DNA from: Paraclostridium bifermentans
GTDB taxonomy: Bacteria; Bacillota; Clostridia; Peptostreptococcales; Peptostreptococcaceae
Assembly: GCF_019916025.1 (NCBI RefSeq)
Contig: NZ_CP079737.1
Location: 3,100,001 to 3,164,000 of the forward strand
DNA length: 64,000 nt
Reading direction: 5' to 3'
A program made the position numbers and the translations under genes. The notes below the pieces were generated by a model. The model did not search any database. It had not been told where the DNA came from and saw only the letters and a program-made list of their open reading frames with translations. Shown here one piece after another: positions 56,430-64,000 of this stretch; the first letter of the stretch is position 1, and each line of letters starts with the position of its first letter.

Positions 56430-57335
56430 CTATTTAACTTTTGCAGCCATTAAAACTCCTAATGCTATAGAGTTCAGCTTAGTCTCTTCACTATCAGCTC
56501 TTGAAGTTAATATTATAGGTGCCTTAGCCCCTACTATAACTCCTGCATTTTTTGTTTCAGAGAAGAATACCAATGATTTATATAGTATATTTCCAGCTTC
56601 TATATCTGGAGCTAGTAATATATCTGCTTTTCCTGCTATCGGATGACTCATCCCTTTATGTTTTGCAGCTTCTTCTGAAACAGCGTTGTCTAAAGCAAAC
56701 GGTCCCCCTACTATACATCCTTTTATATCTCCATTTGCACACATTTCTTCTAAATCCTTTGCATCTACAGTATCTTGCATCTTAGGATTTACTTTCTCTT
56801 TAGCACAAATAGCCGCTACTTTTGGATTTTCTATATCTAGTGCGTGCGCAACTACGCAAGCGTTTTCTATGATTTGTTTTTTACCTTGAAGATCTGGTGA
56901 TAAGTTCATAGCAGCATCTGTTATAAAGAAAAGTCTATCATATCCTTTAACATCAAAAACAGCAACATGACTTAATATATTTCCTGTTCTTAATCCGACT
57001 TCTTTATTTAAAACTGCCTTTAATATTATTGATGTGTCCACTAACCCCTTCATTACCATATCTGCTTTACCTTCAGATACTAAACTAACCGCTTTTAAAG
57101 ATGCTTGAGCTAAGTCTTTTTCATCTATTAACTCATATCCATCTAAATCTATATTTAATTCCTTCGCTATCTCTTTTGTTTTTTCTATATCTCCAACTAA
57201 TATTGCATTAGCTATTCCCTCTTTTTTCGCCATATCAACAGCAATTAAAACTTCTTTATCTTGAGAGCAAGCAACTGATATGATTTTAGGCCCTCTTTCT
57301 TTTGCGTATTTTATTACATCATTAAAGCTTCTCAA
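56430..57335 (-). CDS. ptb: Phosphate butyryltransferase
   Basis: A 301-residue phosphotransacylase that converts acyl-CoA to acyl phosphate (starts with TTG: RSFNDVIKYAKERGPKII; family block GKADILLAPDIEAGNILYKSLVFF near the C-end). First gene of ptb-buk-ATPase-oxidoreductase; the starting codon TTG at 57335 is preceded by GGGGTGACG. Together with buk it yields one ATP per acyl-CoA. Confidence 0.94.
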   Translation of the reverse strand: MRSFNDVIKYAKERGPKIISVACSQDKEVLIAVDMAKKEGIANAILVGDIEKTKEIAKELNIDLDGYELIDEKDLAQASLKAVSLVSEGKADMVMKGLVDTSIILKAVLNKEVGLRTGNILSHVAVFDVKGYDRLFFITDAAMNLSPDLQGKKQIIENACVVAHALDIENPKVAAICAKEKVNPKMQDTVDAKDLEEMCANGDIKGCIVGGPFALDNAVSEEAAKHKGMSHPIAGKADILLAPDIEAGNILYKSLVFFSETKNAGVIVGAKAPIILTSRADSEETKLNSIALGVLMAAKVK

Positions 57336-57390
57336 AACGTCACCCCATTTTATTTAAGATATCTATGAAATTGTTTTCCTTCACATTTTT

Positions 57391-57419
57391 ATCATATATC
57401 TAAAATAAAAAAGATGCAA
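57391..57419 (-). promoter_or_regulatory. Possible promoter of the ptb operon
   Basis: Minus strand: TTGCAT (57419-57414), 17 bases, TATGAT (57396-57391). The -35 lies in the 3' arm of the cdaR terminator. The fit is moderate. Confidence 0.35.
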
Positions 57420-57465
57420 CAAAAATTATTTATTTAACTTACTAATTTTTGTTACATCCTCTTAT
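57409..57465 (-). terminator. Terminator of cdaA-cdaR
   Basis: GATGTAACAAAAATTA pairs with TAATTTTTGTTGCATC (one mismatch), followed by T residues on the minus strand, seven bases beyond the cdaR stop. Confidence 0.8.
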
Positions 57466-57471
57466 TTTTCG

Positions 57472-58662
57472 CTATATTTCTACTATTTTAGGTTCTATTT
57501 GTACATCTTTAAAATCATATTTACTTTTGTATTTTATAGGGTATTTACCTTCACCTTGAGATGTATCCGCCATATCTATATATAATTGTATATCTTTTTG
57601 GCTTAAATCCTTTATCTCATCAGAATAACTAACTGTTATTTTTATGTTTTCTGGAATTTTACTTAAATCGACCTCTTTTCCAGTTTCACTTTCTTTTGAA
57701 ACAATTTCTATATCAGATTTTGAAATTAGAAACTCACTTGTTATATTTTTATTTATGTTCAACTTGATACTTGAGATTTTATTTTTAATTTTTATATCTT
57801 TAGGTATATCCAACGCTACATCTATACTATTATTATTTTTCAAATCATTAGCAGTTATAGGTTTTGTGTTTATACCATTGATATTGTCTAGTGCTTCTTT
57901 CTTTCCTTCTATAGTTATATCCTTTGGATTTATAGAATAGTTTTCTAAATTAGATTGATTAGATACACTATCATCAAATACTAACTTAACTGGAACTACC
58001 TTTTCTTGTAGAAATTTTACTGTTGCTACAACAAAATTGTCATCTAATTTAACACCTTTAACCGCATCTCCATTAGCATCTACTGGAACTAATTTTAACT
58101 TAGTTGAAAAGTCTTTATATTTATCAGATGCATCTAAAGTAGCTTTGATACTAGTAACCTTATTAACAAGAGTTCTAGGTCCACTTACATCCACAGTCTT
58201 CTTATTTGTCTCTATATTATCAATATTAATTTTTGGTTCTCCTTCAACATCTACAGATATACTTCTTTTCTCATTCACTACTTTTTCTAAGTCTAATGTT
58301 ATTACATTTGGCTTGATGTCATACTTATTTACACGTTCAGGTAAATTAGCTTGTAAATACACTACATTTTTTCCTTCTTTAGGATCATCTAACCTTCCAT
58401 AAATGTATATGTTATCTCTATTTATAGGCCTTAAACTAGATAAGTTAGCTCTTATAGATATATCTGCAAGTAATTCCTCTTTTGGATATATTGTTAATCC
58501 TCTTTCCTCTAGTACACTCATGTTCGTAATTGTTACAGGTATATCACTAAATGTCCTAGTTTCTACTGGATCTTCTACTGTCATAACATATAACCATAGC
58601 ACTAATGCACTTAGCAATGATATTAACTTTATTTTAGTATTATTTTTTAATCTATTTTTCAT
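57472..58662 (-). CDS. cdaR: CdaA regulator CdaR (YbbR repeats)
   Basis: A 396-residue protein with an N-terminal membrane anchor (about 10-28, LISLLSALVLWLYVM) and extracytoplasmic YbbR repeats (about four of 80 residues). CdaR controls the cyclase CdaA. Its ATG overlaps the cdaA stop as ATGA, so the two are translationally coupled. Confidence 0.92.
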   Translation of the reverse strand: MKNRLKNNTKIKLISLLSALVLWLYVMTVEDPVETRTFSDIPVTITNMSVLEERGLTIYPKEELLADISIRANLSSLRPINRDNIYIYGRLDDPKEGKNVVYLQANLPERVNKYDIKPNVITLDLEKVVNEKRSISVDVEGEPKINIDNIETNKKTVDVSGPRTLVNKVTSIKATLDASDKYKDFSTKLKLVPVDANGDAVKGVKLDDNFVVATVKFLQEKVVPVKLVFDDSVSNQSNLENYSINPKDITIEGKKEALDNINGINTKPITANDLKNNNSIDVALDIPKDIKIKNKISSIKLNINKNITSEFLISKSDIEIVSKESETGKEVDLSKIPENIKITVSYSDEIKDLSQKDIQLYIDMADTSQGEGKYPIKYKSKYDFKDVQIEPKIVEI

Positions 58663-59507
58663 CTAAATATACCACCTTTTAAAAAGCCTTTTTCTTGATC
58701 TTGATCACTAGATTTTAAATTGCTTCGTAATATATTAGTTAATCTTTCTTTAGTCATATTTCTATATAATTTTCCTGACTTAGCTATTGATACTGCTCCT
58801 GTTTCTTCTGATACTATAAGTGATAAACAATCCGAAATTTCACTTACACCTATGGCTGCTCTATGTCTTGTCCCTAAATCTTTACTTAAGTCCTTACTTT
58901 CAGTAAGTGGTAAGAAGCATGCTGCAGCCTTAACTTTTCCATCTCTAATAACAACCGCCCCGTCATGAAGAGGTGTATTAGGTATAAATATATTTATTAA
59001 TAACTGTCTAGATATCTCAGCATCAATTATAGTTCCAGTATTTATAACTTCCCCTATTCTAGTATCTCTTTCCATTATTATAAGGGCACCTATTTTTTGT
59101 CTTGATAATGAGTATAGACACTCAACTATTTCTTCTATATCTTTTTTAAGCTCATCCTCTGATATAGTATAATTATTTTTACCTAAAAAAGTAAATTTAG
59201 TTCTTCCTATATATTCAAGTCCAGATCTAAGCTCTGGTTGGAATATTATAAGGACTGCAATCAAACCTACTGTTAAAGTATTTTCTAACATCCAGTATAA
59301 TGTATGTAAATTAAATATTTCACTGACTTTAGTCGCCACTAAAAGAAATAACATTCCTTTCAAAACTTGCTCTGCCCTAGTATCCTTTATAAAAGTATAT
59401 ACTTTATAAAATATATAGGTAACGATTGCTATATCTACTATGTCTGGTATATTTACATTACTTGCTAAACTAACAAAACCTTGCCAAAAAGAATCTATAT
59501 TAAACAC
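58659..59507 (-). CDS. cdaA: Diadenylate cyclase CdaA
   Basis: Makes cyclic di-AMP from two ATP. A 282-residue membrane protein: three N-terminal hydrophobic helices (about 15-85) and a DAC domain with the DGA (PLHDGAVVI) and RHR (GTRHRAAIGVSE) motifs intact. Starts with GTG at 59507 after GGAGG. First gene of cdaA-cdaR. Cyclic di-AMP links to wall and osmotic control, and GlmM is a known partner in other Firmicutes. Confidence 0.96.
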   Translation of the reverse strand: MFNIDSFWQGFVSLASNVNIPDIVDIAIVTYIFYKVYTFIKDTRAEQVLKGMLFLLVATKVSEIFNLHTLYWMLENTLTVGLIAVLIIFQPELRSGLEYIGRTKFTFLGKNNYTISEDELKKDIEEIVECLYSLSRQKIGALIIMERDTRIGEVINTGTIIDAEISRQLLINIFIPNTPLHDGAVVIRDGKVKAAACFLPLTESKDLSKDLGTRHRAAIGVSEISDCLSLIVSEETGAVSIAKSGKLYRNMTKERLTNILRSNLKSSDQDQEKGFLKGGIFR

Positions 59508-59552
59508 AGTATTTTCCTCCTGTTTATAATACTTAAATTGCTTACAATATGT

Positions 59553-59582
59553 ATTATACTATATTAATCAAGCTATATTCAA
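59553..59582 (-). promoter_or_regulatory. Probable promoter of cdaA
   Basis: Minus strand: TTGAAT (59582-59577), 18 bases, TATAAT (59558-59553), about 45 bases before the GTG start. Confidence 0.55.
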
Positions 59583-59609
59583 TTTATATATAAAATACTT
59601 TTTTAATAT

Positions 59610-59645
59610 AAAAAAAAGAGCTTCACAAATGTGAAACTCCTTTTA
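59610..59645 (-). terminator. Terminator of the rRNA/tRNA operon
   Basis: GGAGTTTCAC pairs with GTGAAGCTC (one mismatch) around ATTT, followed by eight T on the minus strand, immediately after tRNA-Arg. Confidence 0.8.
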
Positions 59646-59649
59646 CGAT

Positions 59650-59726
<77 letters not shown>

Positions 59727-59735
59727 ACGTTATAG

Positions 59736-59810
59736 TGGAGCGGGAAACGAGATTCGAACTCGCGACTTCAACCTTGGCAAGGTTGCGCTCTACCACTGAA
59801 CTATTCCCGC
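59736..59810 (-). tRNA. tRNA-Gly (anticodon GCC)
   Basis: 75 bases with encoded CCA; acceptor GCGGGAA/TTCCCGC, anticodon loop TTGCCAA. Confidence 0.97.
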
Positions 59811-59819
59811 TTATTAAAT

Positions 59820-59896
59820 TGGCGACCTGGAAGGGACTCGAACCCTCGACCTCCAGCGTGACAGGCTGGCATTCTAACCAGCTGAACTACCAGGCC
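59820..59896 (-). tRNA. tRNA-Asp (anticodon GTC)
   Basis: 77 bases with encoded CCA; acceptor GGCCTGG/CCAGGTC, anticodon loop CTGTCAC. Confidence 0.97.
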
Positions 59897-59905
59897 GCAT
59901 ATATA

Positions 59906-59981
59906 TGGTGGGATTAACAGGGCTCGAACCTGTGACCCCCTGCTTGTAAGGCAGGTGCTCTCCCAGCTGAGCTATAATCCC
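59906..59981 (-). tRNA. tRNA-Val (anticodon TAC)
   Basis: 76 bases with encoded CCA; acceptor GGGATTA/TAATCCC, anticodon loop CTTACAA. Confidence 0.97.
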
Positions 59982-59986
59982 ACGAC

Positions 59987-60061
59987 TGGTGACCCATAGG
60001 GGAATCGAACCCCTGTTACCGCCGTGAAAGGGCGGTGTCTTGACCGCTTGACCAATGGGCC
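59987..60061 (-). tRNA. tRNA-Glu (anticodon TTC)
   Basis: 75 bases with encoded CCA; acceptor GGCCCAT/ATGGGTC, anticodon loop CTTTCAC. First tRNA after 5S. Confidence 0.97.
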
Positions 60062-60069
60062 TTGTTTAA

Positions 60070-60186
<117 letters not shown>

Positions 60187-60239
60187 ATTAGAGTTAGTAC
60201 TCTAAAAACTGAATAACATTTGTAAGATTAAATAATCTT

Positions 60240-63152
<2,913 letters not shown>

Positions 63153-63305
63153 AGTTATCAAAAGTGTTATTTTTTAAAGAGTTTTCTTCTCTTATATTGG
63201 TTTATTTAATCATCACTAAATGTTATGCAGTTTTCAAAGTACTAAAATATATCGCCAACGTCTATTCGCTAATACAGCTCATATCCCGTTGCTAAAAGTT
63301 CAATA

Positions 63306-63381
63306 TGGTGGAGATGAGGAGGATCGAACTCCTGACCCCTTGCGTGCAAGGCAAGTGCTCTCCCAGCTGAGCTACACCCCC
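63306..63381 (-). tRNA. tRNA-Ala (anticodon TGC) in the 16S-23S spacer
   Basis: 76 bases with encoded CCA; acceptor GGGGGTG/CATCTCC with G-U pairs, anticodon loop CTTGCAC. Lies alone in the spacer; no tRNA-Ile accompanies it. Confidence 0.97.
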
Positions 63382-63498
63382 ATATTCCCTTTTTCGACAA
63401 AAATATATTACCATTTTAATATAATTTCGTCAATATTTTTTAAGATTTTTTCAAAAAAAAATTGAAAAACTCTCAAAATTAAACAGTAGGCAATTACT

Positions 63499-64000
<502 letters not shown>

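Overview
The window is AT-rich chromosomal DNA of an anaerobic, spore-forming, low-GC Gram-positive bacterium. Gene content and order (gluD, cooS, rex, tsaEBD, secA, raiA, comFC, recD2, metK, fabZ, mreB, spoIIID, spoIIQ, spoIID, murA, glmS, glmM, a 2-oxoacid:ferredoxin oxidoreductase, buk, ptb, cdaAR, rRNA) match, as I remember it, the origin-proximal part of the Clostridioides difficile chromosome. I therefore infer a member of the Peptostreptococcaceae; the species cannot be settled by eye. Almost every gene lies on the minus strand. No insertion sequence, prophage or CRISPR array is visible.

Layout. 1-8.9 kb holds the start of a secreted protein, NAD-glutamate dehydrogenase, an unknown P-loop ATPase, a CO dehydrogenase operon (cooS, ferredoxin, FAD oxidoreductase), a CapA-like protein, a 56-residue ferredoxin and the redox repressor Rex. 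9-12.5 kb (plus strand) holds an ABC-F ATPase and a MATE exporter. 12.7-22.8 kb is a glycogen operon (glgB, glgC, glgD, glgA, glgP and a GH13 amylase). 23-32.5 kb holds the t6A genes tsaE/tsaB/rimI/tsaD, an acetyltransferase, a riboflavin ECF transporter behind an FMN riboswitch, an amidohydrolase, Tex, and prfB with its +1 frameshift. 32.5-41.7 kb holds secA, hpf (raiA), a raiA-type non-coding RNA, comFC, recD2, metK behind a SAM-I riboswitch, and yyaC. 41.8-47.9 kb is an envelope and sporulation block (fabZ, mreB, spoIIID, spoIIQ, spoIID, murA, ywmB-like). 48.3-59.5 kb holds glmS with its ribozyme, glmM, a four-subunit 2-oxoacid:ferredoxin oxidoreductase with buk and ptb, and the diadenylate cyclase cdaA with cdaR. 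From 59.6 kb to the edge runs an rRNA operon on the minus strand: 16S (cut by the window edge), tRNA-Ala, 23S, 5S, then tRNA-Glu, Val, Asp, Gly and Arg.

How it works together. The metabolism is amino-acid and sugar fermentation: glutamate oxidation, ferredoxin-linked 2-oxoacid oxidation to acyl-CoA with ATP made through Ptb and Buk, CO/CO2 redox chemistry under probable Rex control, and glycogen storage, often tied to sporulation. RNA control is prominent: FMN and SAM riboswitches, a glmS ribozyme, the RF2 frameshift and the raiA RNA.

Most worth a second look: (1) a family of at least five long imperfect hairpins with a conserved core in intergenic DNA, four of which also form the terminator of the flanking minus-strand gene; (2) a perfect 18-bp inverted repeat that would mask the spoIID start codon only in read-through mRNA, because the upstream arm contains a SigmaE-type -10; (3) a DnaA-box cluster between the raiA RNA and the raiA gene; (4) comFC, which seems to need an AUU start; (5) a coding-like relic or RNA downstream of glmS.
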